A stretch of DNA of 13,250 bases from Eubacteriales bacterium. GTDB lineage: Bacteria; Bacillota; Clostridia; Peptostreptococcales; Anaerovoracaceae. Made by a program: the position numbers and the translations under genes. This document shows, piece after piece, positions 6,117 through 12,845 of the stretch. The stretch covers positions 1 to 13,250 of the forward strand of contig JAQUXD010000037.1 in the NCBI GenBank assembly GCA_028692535.1. Reading direction: 5' to 3'. The notes below the pieces were generated by a model. It saw only the letters and a program-made list of their open reading frames with translations, had not been told where the DNA came from and did no database searches. Position 1 is the first letter of the stretch; each line of letters begins with the position of its first letter.

Positions 6117-7526
6117 ATGAATCACAATTTAACAGGAAATGACTCTCGTCGGCAGCATTGGCTGAAAGCATTTTCCATATTGATCCCGGTGACGGTGCAG
6201 CACATGATCAGCTTTGGGCTGAATATCGTCGACACGCTGATGATCGGTCGCGTGGGGACCGATGAACTGGCTGCTGTAGGCGCTGCCAATCAAGTCTACG
6301 GTGTTTTTGTAATGATCTGTTTCGGATTCCTTTCCGGCGGCGGCGTGTACATCGCGCAGTATTGGGGTGTCAAGGATCTGGAGCGGATCCGTCATACCCT
6401 GGGACTGATCTATAAAAATACACTGCTGTTCGGAACAATCATCGTGCTGCTGGTCCAGTGGCGGCCGGATTGGGTTATCGGGATGTTTATCCGGGAAGAA
6501 GCCGTTATCACTTTGGGCGTCGACTATATTCGGATCGCGTCACTTTCCTATTTGGTGACAGCGCTTTCGTTCAGCATGTCCTTTTCCAGTCGCTGCATCC
6601 AGCGTCTGCGGTGGCCAACGATGATCAATGCGCTGGCGTTGATTCTGAACACAGTATTGAACTATGCGCTGATCTATGGAAAAGGAGGATTTCCCGCCAT
6701 GGGTGTCCAGGGAGCCGCGTTGGCGACGCTCATCGCCAGGACCTTGGAATTTCTCCTTATGGTCGGGTACATTTATATGACTCCGAATCATCCGCTGGCT
6801 GCCCGTTTTTCTGAACTGACCGGTTATTCGAAATCTTTTCGGAATCAAATATACAAAACCGCCGGCCCCATCGTATTGTCCGATGGCGCCTACGGTGTGG
6901 CGGGCAGCCTGTTCCTGTCGGGTTTTGGCATCATCGGATCTGTGGCTGTGGCAGCCTATCAGGTCGTGCATATCCTCGGAGAGTTCTCGCAATCCATGTT
7001 CTACGGTCTTGGAAACGCATCTGCCGTAATCCTGGGAGAAAAACTGGGCCGGGGAGATATCAAAGGCGCCGATCGGGATGCCAGAGGCTTTTTATGGTTC
7101 GGACTGGGGCTGATTTCTGTGATCACCGTGCTTTTGCTTCTCGTCAATCCCCATGTGCCCGGCTGGTATGATTTTGATGCATCCACGACTGCTGTCCTGG
7201 TTCCGGCACTCACGGTTTCAGCGCTTACCGTGTGGGGCAGGGCGCTGACGTATTTGTTTATCTGCGGTGTGCTGCGAAGCGGTGGCGATACCCGGTATGT
7301 GATGGTGGTGGACATCGGATGGACGTGGCTGTTCGGTATTCCTGTCATGTTTGCGGGGATCCTATTCTTTGATTTCACGCTGTGGCAGGCCGCGCTCGTC
7401 CGATTTTTATCGGAATGCACCAAGGCTGTGCAGTTCTATTTCCGTTACAGAACGAAAAAATGGCAAAATGTGCTGACGGAAGCTCCATCGAAAACGGCAT
7501 CCGAAACGACAGAGGACATTTCTTGA
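6117..7526 (+). CDS. MATE-family multidrug/cation efflux protein
   Basis: A 469-residue membrane antiporter of normal family length. The ATG at 6117 is selected for GGAGG at 6104-6108 with an eight-base gap; the frame is open upstream to 5955 but that stretch is polar and contains the rplT terminator hairpin. The protein has about twelve hydrophobic helices in two halves. The first begins FSILIPVTVQHMISFGLNIVDTLMIGRVGTDELAAVGAANQV, the classical MATE opening, and the second begins AGPIVLSDGAYGVAGSLFLSGFGIIGSVAVAAYQV. Proteins of this family export drugs or metabolites using a sodium or proton gradient; the substrate cannot be predicted. The C-terminus ends in a polar tail. The gene appears single, followed after 43 bases by the separately promoted pgeF. 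Confidence 0.93.
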   Translation: MNHNLTGNDSRRQHWLKAFSILIPVTVQHMISFGLNIVDTLMIGRVGTDELAAVGAANQVYGVFVMICFGFLSGGGVYIAQYWGVKDLERIRHTLGLIYKNTLLFGTIIVLLVQWRPDWVIGMFIREEAVITLGVDYIRIASLSYLVTALSFSMSFSSRCIQRLRWPTMINALALILNTVLNYALIYGKGGFPAMGVQGAALATLIARTLEFLLMVGYIYMTPNHPLAARFSELTGYSKSFRNQIYKTAGPIVLSDGAYGVAGSLFLSGFGIIGSVAVAAYQVVHILGEFSQSMFYGLGNASAVILGEKLGRGDIKGADRDARGFLWFGLGLISVITVLLLLVNPHVPGWYDFDASTTAVLVPALTVSALTVWGRALTYLFICGVLRSGGDTRYVMVVDIGWTWLFGIPVMFAGILFFDFTLWQAALVRFLSECTKAVQFYFRYRTKKWQNVLTEAPSKTASETTEDIS

Positions 7527-7533
7527 AAATGAC

Positions 7534-7562
7534 TTGTTAGGATCCGGCAAGACTGGTAGAAT
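7534..7562 (+). promoter_or_regulatory. Extended -10 promoter placing the pgeF mRNA start at its ATG
   Basis: TTGTTA (7534-7539) is followed after exactly 17 bases by TAGAAT (7557-7562), with the extended -10 motif TG at 7554-7555. Transcription normally starts about seven bases beyond the -10 hexamer, which is 7569-7570, the A of the pgeF ATG or the base before it. There is no room for a ribosome binding site, so the transcript would be leaderless. Confidence 0.6.
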
Positions 7563-7569
7563 AACAGGG

Positions 7570-8286
7570 ATGTGTCAAGACATAGTGATCGTACAAAAGC
7601 ATAACGTTTTCGCAGGTTTTACGACTCGGCCGTCCGTCGGCGCCCAGCGTCGTGTCGTACTGGCGAAAACAGCTGCCGAACACGGCGGCGCCGCAGTGCG
7701 CCTCAGCCTGGTCCACGGAAGGGCCGTGGCGGAGGTTACCCTGTCGGAAGTGATGCGGGCGCAGGATGGAATCATCGATTATGAAGATACCGACGCGGCG
7801 ATCACCGACCAAAAGAATGTGGTACTGACCAGCGGTCACGGTGATTGCCTTCCCGTTTATCTGTACGATCCGACCGTACCGGCAATCGGGTTGGCTCATG
7901 CGGGCTGGCGCGGAACTCTGAATAATATCGCTTCGGCGACGGCGAGGTCCATGGTCCGGAAGTATTCCTGTAAACCGAAAAACCTTCGGGCCTGGATCGG
8001 CCCGGGGATCGGCCGATGCTGTTTTGAAGTCAGCGCCGATGTGGCACAGGCCTTCTACAGCACGTTTGCCTGGTCTTCAGACTATATCGATCCGAGCCCT
8101 GACGGAAAATTCCACATCGATTTGAAAGGAATCAATCACCGTCAGCTTTCCGACTGCGGCATTGCGGCCATCGAATCGTCGGACCTCTGCACGGTGTGCC
8201 GCTCTGATCTGTTTTATTCTTATCGTAGAAACCGCGAGCAGGAGCGCATGCTCGCATACATTTATCTAAAGGGAGATTGTAGATGA
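7570..8286 (+). CDS. pgeF: Peptidoglycan editing factor/purine nucleoside phosphorylase (YfiH, laccase-domain)
   Basis: A 238-residue protein of the YfiH/DUF152 family, near the usual 240-270. Members have been described as a multicopper-oxidase-like fold, as zinc-dependent adenosine/purine phosphorylases, and in E. coli as PgeF, which removes wrongly built UDP-MurNAc-L-serine. The metal-site motifs are present: LVHG with H49, SGHGDCLP with H90 and C93, LAHAGWRGT with H110, then the conserved AWIGPGIGRCCFEV (141-154) and the C-terminal LFYSYRR. ATG 7570 is chosen: the frame is open back to a TTG at 7534, but neither start has a Shine-Dalgarno sequence, and the TTG coincides with the -35 hexamer. 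The stop overlaps the next start (ATGA), so the downstream gene is translationally coupled. Which catalytic activity matters in this organism is not decided by the sequence. Confidence 0.88.
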   Translation: MCQDIVIVQKHNVFAGFTTRPSVGAQRRVVLAKTAAEHGGAAVRLSLVHGRAVAEVTLSEVMRAQDGIIDYEDTDAAITDQKNVVLTSGHGDCLPVYLYDPTVPAIGLAHAGWRGTLNNIASATARSMVRKYSCKPKNLRAWIGPGIGRCCFEVSADVAQAFYSTFAWSSDYIDPSPDGKFHIDLKGINHRQLSDCGIAAIESSDLCTVCRSDLFYSYRRNREQERMLAYIYLKGDCR

Positions 8287-9881
8287 AAAAGAATAAGCCC
8301 ATGGGCGGATTTTTCACCCAGGCTATCGGATTTTTTCCGCTTGTATTTCTTGTTGTCATATTTTACTTTGCCCGTCACTCCATGATGGACATGATCAACA
8401 ACTGGGGTGTGGAACGCGCCAGGGGCGAAGGAGAGCCTTTGCTGGAGCGGCATCTGTTCGTACAGGACCAATACCATCGAAGAGATGTGACAGAACCAGA
8501 CGAGACGATCGATCTGGGCTATGGAACGATGTCGATACAGCATTTTTCGGGATCGGATCTCTCTGTGACGGAAACCAAGATCGAGTTGGATAACGGGGAT
8601 ACCTATCGTCATACGCAGATCCCTTTTTCAGAATACCTTCACGATTTCAGTCAGTATAAACTGATCATCCATTACGAATTTTCCCATGGCTGGGTAACCT
8701 ATTTCGATCCGGAAACCCAGGAATGGGTTTTGAATCAGCGATTGCGGAGCGGCGTATCCTTTCCCATGTCCATGGCCTTTGTGAACATCGAAAACGAAAC
8801 CTTTCTTGTCTTTGATCAGCCTTATGCATACAGCAAAGGAGAAGACGGCAATGTCATTGCGCACGATGACAAAATCGGCAAAGTTTTCATCAATCCCAGA
8901 GGGTACGGGTTTGACTTCGTAGTGGGTTTTGCCATGGTGGAAGACATTTACTCGGAATTCTGGACGTTGGAAAGCGCCGAACCTCTTGTCGATATGGAAA
9001 ATCCGGAAGCCTCTCTTCTTACCGGGGAAACGAACCGAGAGTTTTGGCAGCGTTGTTGCTACGGACCGGATCATCGCTTCTTGCTGGACGGATACTACAC
9101 ACGGACGCCGGAAAGTTATTCGGGCTATCAAGAGAACGCATTCTGGCGAAATCCCGGTGTACATGTGCCGTATAACTATATCCTCAACGGCAACGACCGG
9201 GCTTCTCACGACCTGGGATATGTGCAGCTGTACCTTTCCAGTCGAAACATGGAAGAGGAAGGATATTACAAGACGGAACCCGAGAGCAGCTGGCTCAAAG
9301 AAACCTACGGGATCCCGGGGGGATATTACGATACGCGTTTCAACGCGGATATGGGCGTCGCGCTGGTAAAAGCCTATCAGAAATACAATGAGCCCTATTT
9401 TCTCGAACAGGCTAAAAAGATGCTGGCGTTCTATACGGACTATGCCAATGATCATCATTACGCATTTTATAACGATCTTTCCGAAGAAGGCTGGCTGGTG
9501 CAGGATTACTGGCACGAAGACGGAAACGATGTGCCTGTCCATTCGGCACTGAATCATCAGATCCAGGAAATGCATTTCCTTTATCTGATGGGAACGGAAC
9601 TAAAGGATCCGACGATCATTGACCTGGGAGACAAACTGCTGAAAGGCGTGGAGATCACACGGGACATCTGGATCAATCCGGAAGGCGATCTGCATTACGG
9701 TTATACCCCCGAAGGAACGTTCGACCGGCAGGATTATCCGGATCTGACGTACAACGATCTGTACCGGGTGCAGGAATTGTTGGAAGATATGGGCCGAAAC
9801 AGAAACACGTCATTGGATCGCCTTATGGAAGCAAAGAAAAGCTATATGGATGCCCAAGGCATTACATCATATCTTCAGTGA
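8283..9881 (+). CDS. Membrane-anchored protein of unknown function, possible glucuronyl-epimerase-like domain
   Basis: 532 residues; I do not recognise it with certainty. The start ATG overlaps the pgeF stop as ATGA and is preceded by AAGGGAG. After a basic MKKNK, one hydrophobic segment (about residues 13-30, IGFFPLVFLVVIFYFA) looks like an uncleaved signal anchor, placing the rest outside the membrane. Residues 90-225 look beta-rich with many aromatic residues. Residues 355-525 look like a series of paired helices (NADMGVALVKAYQKYNE, then SALNHQIQEMHFLYLMG, then YNDLYRVQELLEDMG) with many Trp, Tyr, His and Asp residues between them (VQDYWHEDGND). That pattern resembles the C-terminal toroid of heparosan D-glucuronyl C5-epimerases, suggesting action on an extracellular polysaccharide. 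This is a weak family guess from pattern only. It ends tail-to-tail with prfC with a 20-base overlap. Confidence 0.8.
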   Translation: MKKNKPMGGFFTQAIGFFPLVFLVVIFYFARHSMMDMINNWGVERARGEGEPLLERHLFVQDQYHRRDVTEPDETIDLGYGTMSIQHFSGSDLSVTETKIELDNGDTYRHTQIPFSEYLHDFSQYKLIIHYEFSHGWVTYFDPETQEWVLNQRLRSGVSFPMSMAFVNIENETFLVFDQPYAYSKGEDGNVIAHDDKIGKVFINPRGYGFDFVVGFAMVEDIYSEFWTLESAEPLVDMENPEASLLTGETNREFWQRCCYGPDHRFLLDGYYTRTPESYSGYQENAFWRNPGVHVPYNYILNGNDRASHDLGYVQLYLSSRNMEEEGYYKTEPESSWLKETYGIPGGYYDTRFNADMGVALVKAYQKYNEPYFLEQAKKMLAFYTDYANDHHYAFYNDLSEEGWLVQDYWHEDGNDVPVHSALNHQIQEMHFLYLMGTELKDPTIIDLGDKLLKGVEITRDIWINPEGDLHYGYTPEGTFDRQDYPDLTYNDLYRVQELLEDMGRNRNTSLDRLMEAKKSYMDAQGITSYLQ

Positions 9882-11451
9882 GCTCAAGAGCTTCCATGAG
9901 CCTGGCGAAGGGAAAGCGTTCCTGAAAGTAGCGCAGAGTAAACAAATTGGCAAACAGAATCAGAGGACGTTCAAACCGATCGTATACGAGCATGCTTCGA
10001 GAATCGAGGCATGCTTTTAATTGATCTTCCTGTTCTTTGGGTATCCAGCGTGCCAGCGTGTAATCCAGAGGGTTCATACGCAGAGGAGCATTGTATTCGT
10101 TCTCCACTCTGTATTGGAACACTTCAAACTGAAGCTGCCCGACGGCCCCCAGGATCACCTCGTTGTAGATGTTGCGGTACACTTGGATGGCGCCCTCCTG
10201 GGCCAACTGCTTTACACCTTTATGGAACTGTTTGGCCTTCATGGTGTCCTTCGGCTGGACCAGCGCGAACAATTCGGGAGGAAATGTGGGTAAAGGTTCG
10301 AATGCAAAGGGTTCCTTGGCCGTGGTGAGTGTGTCCCCGATCTGATAAGTGCCGGTATCATAAATGCCGATCACATCTCCGGCTACGGCAGTATCGGCCT
10401 GATTGCGTTCATTGGCCATCAGCTGAATGGACTGCGTCAGCTTCACCGGTTTTCCCGTACGGGAAAGTGTTGCGGCCATTCCCCTTTCGAAGGTGCCTGA
10501 GCAGATTCTGAGAAAGGCCAGCCTGTCCCGATGGGCCGGGTTCATGTTCGCTTGGATCTTGAAAATATAGCCGGAAAAATCCGGATCTTCGGGGCGGATC
10601 TGACCGGAGGATGTGTTTCTGGGCTGCGGCGGCGGAGACATCTCCAAAAAGTGGTGAAGAAATTCCGTAACGCCGAAATCCGCCAGGGCCGATCCGAAGA
10701 ATACCGGCGTCAGCTCACCGGACGTCACTTGCTTTTTATCCAGCGGATTGCCGGCTCCTTTTAACAGCTGCATTTCTTCCCTGAAAGTCTTCAGATTGTA
10801 GCCGGTGAGAAGGGCCTCCAGCGCCGGATCCTCAGTACCGTGGGCGCTCAGGTCCAGGCTGCGGTCCTCCTTGTACAAATGAAGCTGATGCGTCAAAAGG
10901 TCGTAAACGCCCTGAAAATTAAGACCGGATCCGATCGGCCATGTGACCGCAGCGGCGGGCATGCCCAATACCTCCTCCAGTTCTGACAGAAGCTCCAGAG
11001 GATCTTTCGTTTCGCGATCCAGCTTGTTGATAAACGTAAAAATCGGAATTCCTCTTAAACGGCAGGCCGCAAATAGCTTTCTGGTTTGGTCTTCGATGCC
11101 TTTTGCGCCGTCGATCACCATGACGGCACTGTCCACGGACGTAAGGATCCGATAAGTATCTTCGCCGAAGTCGTTGTGCCCCGGCGTATCCATAATAGAG
11201 ATGACTTTCTTGCGATAGTGGAATTGCATCACAGAACTGGTGACTGAGATCCCACGTTGTTTTTCGATCTCCATCCAGTCCGATGTGGCAAATTTGGAAC
11301 TTCTTCGGGCTTTGACGGTCCCGGCTTCCCGAATGGCGCCGCCGTGGAGGAGCAACTTCTCCGTCAGCGTGGTTTTTCCGGCATCGGGATGGGAAATGAT
11401 TCCGAAAATGCGGCGCTTTGCAATTTCCGCGGACAGGTGTGAAGATGTCAT
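9862..11451 (-). CDS. prfC: Peptide chain release factor 3
   Basis: A 529-residue GTPase, exactly the length of the E. coli protein. RF3 removes RF1/RF2 from the ribosome after peptide release. The G-domain motifs are SHPDAGKTT (20-28), RGISVTSS (66-73), DTPGHNDF (88-95) and NKLD (142-145); the beta-barrel and C-terminal RF3 domains follow, with the family stretch GAVGQLQFEVFQYRVENEYNA. The start is ATG 11451 rather than the in-frame TTG at 11466, because AAAGGA lies six bases before the ATG and within the codons after the TTG. The gene is alone on the minus strand, diverging from nrdR and converging on the unknown membrane protein. The 3' part of the coding region contains a hairpin that would terminate transcription on the opposite strand. 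Confidence 0.97.
   Translation of the reverse strand: MTSSHLSAEIAKRRIFGIISHPDAGKTTLTEKLLLHGGAIREAGTVKARRSSKFATSDWMEIEKQRGISVTSSVMQFHYRKKVISIMDTPGHNDFGEDTYRILTSVDSAVMVIDGAKGIEDQTRKLFAACRLRGIPIFTFINKLDRETKDPLELLSELEEVLGMPAAAVTWPIGSGLNFQGVYDLLTHQLHLYKEDRSLDLSAHGTEDPALEALLTGYNLKTFREEMQLLKGAGNPLDKKQVTSGELTPVFFGSALADFGVTEFLHHFLEMSPPPQPRNTSSGQIRPEDPDFSGYIFKIQANMNPAHRDRLAFLRICSGTFERGMAATLSRTGKPVKLTQSIQLMANERNQADTAVAGDVIGIYDTGTYQIGDTLTTAKEPFAFEPLPTFPPELFALVQPKDTMKAKQFHKGVKQLAQEGAIQVYRNIYNEVILGAVGQLQFEVFQYRVENEYNAPLRMNPLDYTLARWIPKEQEDQLKACLDSRSMLVYDRFERPLILFANLFTLRYFQERFPFARLMEALELTEDMM
9989..10022 (+). terminator. Plus-strand intrinsic terminator embedded in prfC
   Basis: AGCATGCTTCGA (9989-10000) pairs with TCGAGGCATGCT (10004-10015) through twelve pairs, one of them T-G, around a GAA loop, followed by TTTAATT. 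On the plus strand this is a well-formed terminator about 110 bases after the pgeF operon's last stop codon. On the minus strand the hairpin is followed by CGTATACG, so it should not stop prfC transcription. Confidence 0.7.
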
Positions 11452-11502
11452 GGAATATCCTTTCAATAATTGGTCGGCGATGGGCTGTAAAAATCCTAAA
11501 GT

Positions 11503-11530
11503 ATTGTATCACAAAAATGCGGTTGCACAA
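11503..11530 (-). promoter_or_regulatory. prfC promoter
   Basis: On the minus strand, TTGTGC (11525-11530) is followed after 16 bases by TACAAT (11503-11508), which carries an extended -10 TG one base ahead. A start near 11496 gives a leader of about 45 bases. Its -35 hexamer overlaps that of the divergent nrdR promoter. Confidence 0.65.
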
Positions 11531-11552
11531 CCCACAAGATATAGCGTAAAAT
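11523..11552 (+). promoter_or_regulatory. nrdR-cmk promoter
   Basis: TAAAAT (11547-11552) is a good -10 hexamer; TTGCAC (11523-11528) lies 18 bases upstream as a moderate -35. The start would be near 11559, leaving a leader of about 50 bases with AGGAGAGGA before the nrdR ATG. The -35 lies within GGTTGCACAACC, an inverted repeat shared with the prfC promoter. Confidence 0.5.
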
Positions 11553-11578
11553 AGAAACAGTAAGCAAACCCCTTGTGT
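11532..11578 (+). promoter_or_regulatory. Pair of NrdR-box-like sites upstream of nrdR
   Basis: CCACAAGATATAGCGT (11532-11547) agrees with the NrdR-box consensus acaCwAtATaTwGtgt at 13 of 16 positions. A second site, AGCAAACCCCTTGTGT (11563-11578), agrees at 10 of 16, with a perfect right half. They start 31 bases apart, three helical turns, which is the spacing known for NrdR box pairs. The first overlaps the -10 and the second lies just beyond the inferred transcription start, so binding would repress nrdR. Confidence 0.6.
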
Positions 11579-11607
11579 ATGGCCATAGCCAGGAGAGGAA
11601 TCTTCAG

Positions 11608-12120
11608 ATGAAATGTCCTTTTTGTGAAAATCCCGACACGAAAGTGATCGATTCCAGACCGACCGACGAAGGTCAAGCGATCCGCAGGCGCAGAGAATGC
11701 GAAGTGTGCGGAAAACGATTTACGACCTATGAAAAGGTGGAGGAAGTCTTTTTCATGGTGGTGAAGCGCGACGGGAGGCGAGAATCCTTCGACAGAAGCA
11801 AAGTGCTGAACGGGGTTATTCGCGCCTGCGAAAAGCGCCCGATCTCCATGGATGTGATGGAAGATCTGGTCTCTGACATCGAGCGGGGACTGAACAACAT
11901 GATGGAAAAAGAGATCAGCAGTTCCTTTATCGGCGAGATTGTCATGGACAAGCTCAAGGAGCTGGACGAAGTGGCTTATGTGCGATTTGCTTCTGTGTAT
12001 CGCCAGTTCAAGGATGTGAACACCTTTGTGGCAGAAATTGAAAAGCTTCTGGGCAGTCCGGCGGAAGAAAGCAAACAGGCGAGTTCGGGGGGAAAGGCAG
12101 GTAAAAATGGAAAGCACTGA
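11608..12120 (+). CDS. nrdR: NrdR, transcriptional repressor of ribonucleotide reductase genes
   Basis: A 170-residue protein, slightly longer than the usual 150-160 because of a polar tail (PAEESKQASSGGKAGKNGKH). The N-terminal zinc ribbon has CPFC (C3, C6) and CEVC (C31, C34) flanking basic residues IRRRRE; the ATP-cone domain begins around VVKRDGRRESFDRSK (51-65) and runs to about residue 140. NrdR senses ATP/dATP and represses nrd genes. The ATG at 11608 fits the invariant MKCPFC start and has AGGAGAGGA (11591-11599) at eight bases; an in-frame start at 11575 would add eleven residues not found in the family. The gene overlaps cmk by 14 bases, so the two are co-transcribed and probably coupled. 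Sites resembling NrdR boxes lie in its own promoter. Confidence 0.96.
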   Translation: MKCPFCENPDTKVIDSRPTDEGQAIRRRRECEVCGKRFTTYEKVEEVFFMVVKRDGRRESFDRSKVLNGVIRACEKRPISMDVMEDLVSDIERGLNNMMEKEISSSFIGEIVMDKLKELDEVAYVRFASVYRQFKDVNTFVAEIEKLLGSPAEESKQASSGGKAGKNGKH

Positions 12121-12766
12121 ACGGATCCGCATCGCCATCGACGGACCTGCCGGCGCAGGCAAGAGCACTATCGCTAAAGCGCTGGCGCGGGAGTTGTGCA
12201 TCGATTACATCGACACGGGTGCTATGTATCGGGCGATTGCGCTGAAATTGATCCGTCAAGGTGTGGACTACAAGGACGCGGAGGCATTGGAACGATTGCT
12301 GGCCGAAACGGATGTGGATTTCCGGGACGACCATATTTTACTGGATGGTGAAATCGTGGACGCTGACATCCGAACCCCTGCCGTATCTCAACTGGCCTCT
12401 GACAGCTCCACCGCATGGGCCATCCGAGAGAAGCTCGTGGCGCTGCAGCGGGCAATGGGTGCCAAGAAAAGCATCGTGATGGACGGCAGGGATATCGGAA
12501 CCAATGTGCTGAAGGATGCGGAATATAAATTTTTTCTGACGGCATCGGTTGCTGTCCGCGCCGGACGCAGGGCTCTGGAAATGGAGCAAAAAGGAGAAGC
12601 CGTAGACATTGCTTGCGTCGAAGCGGATATCAAGGCCAGGGACCTGCAGGATTCCACACGTAAGCATAATCCTCTCTCGAAAGCTGCCGATGCCATCGAG
12701 ATCGACTCTTCCGCGATGGGGATCCGCGAGGTTATGGATGCGATCCTGAAGCATATTCGAACTTGA
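12107..12766 (+). CDS. cmk: Cytidylate (CMP/dCMP) kinase
   Basis: A 219-residue kinase, typical length, that phosphorylates CMP and dCMP from ATP and so feeds CTP and dCTP pools. The P-loop is GPAGAGKST (13-21), followed by the nucleotide-monophosphate binding segment DTGAMYRAIAL (36-46), the conserved VMDGRDIGTNV, and the lid pattern ARDLQDSTRKHNPL with the final DAIEIDSS. The ATG at 12107 is chosen because the family begins just before IRIAIDGPAG and a purine-rich GGAAAGGCAGG precedes it; the frame is open further upstream within nrdR. It overlaps nrdR by 14 bases in a different frame. The association with nrdR links two steps of deoxynucleotide supply. A short CCCG/CGGG hairpin follows without a T-run. 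Confidence 0.96.
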   Translation: MESTERIRIAIDGPAGAGKSTIAKALARELCIDYIDTGAMYRAIALKLIRQGVDYKDAEALERLLAETDVDFRDDHILLDGEIVDADIRTPAVSQLASDSSTAWAIREKLVALQRAMGAKKSIVMDGRDIGTNVLKDAEYKFFLTASVAVRAGRRALEMEQKGEAVDIACVEADIKARDLQDSTRKHNPLSKAADAIEIDSSAMGIREVMDAILKHIRT

Positions 12767-12804
12767 TTCCCGGCACGGGCGGAACTTGATTTATATGTTA
12801 TAAT
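12759..12804 (+). promoter_or_regulatory. Extended -10 promoter with a GAACTTGATT direct repeat
   Basis: TATAAT (12799-12804) with TG at 12796-12797 is a perfect extended -10 element; there is no recognisable -35 at the right distance. GAACTTGATT occurs exactly at 12759-12768 and 12782-12791, a 23-base period, with the second copy in the spacer. CCCG/CGGG (12769-12779) lies between the copies. An activator binding to the repeats is inferred; the first copy overlaps the end of cmk. Confidence 0.55.
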
Positions 12805-12845
12805 CACGTTATGTAATACCATTTCAACGCAACCGGAGGTAAGCA

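Noticed and set aside
5953..6128. Direct repeat AATGAATCACAA at about 5954 and 6116
   Set aside because: A single short repeat without target-site or mobile-element features; most likely chance.
7534..7569. TTG start adding 12 residues to pgeF
   Set aside because: It coincides with the -35 hexamer, has no ribosome binding site, and the extra residues do not look like the family N-terminus.
8628..9575. 315-residue minus-strand open frame opposite the unknown membrane protein
   Set aside because: It mirrors the plus-strand gene, which has the ATGA coupling, ribosome binding site and signal anchor; the minus frame has no recognisable domain.
9850..9862. ATGCC/GGCAT hairpin as a prfC terminator on the minus strand
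   Set aside because: The stem is only five pairs and the T-rich run begins nine bases later, too far for a standard intrinsic terminator.
10021..10764. Plus-strand open frames inside prfC
   Set aside because: They are shadows of a well-conserved minus-strand gene and have no motifs or ribosome binding sites of their own.
11452..11466. TTG start adding five residues to prfC
   Set aside because: The AAAGGA ribosome binding site lies within those codons and serves the ATG at 11451; the resulting length equals E. coli RF3.
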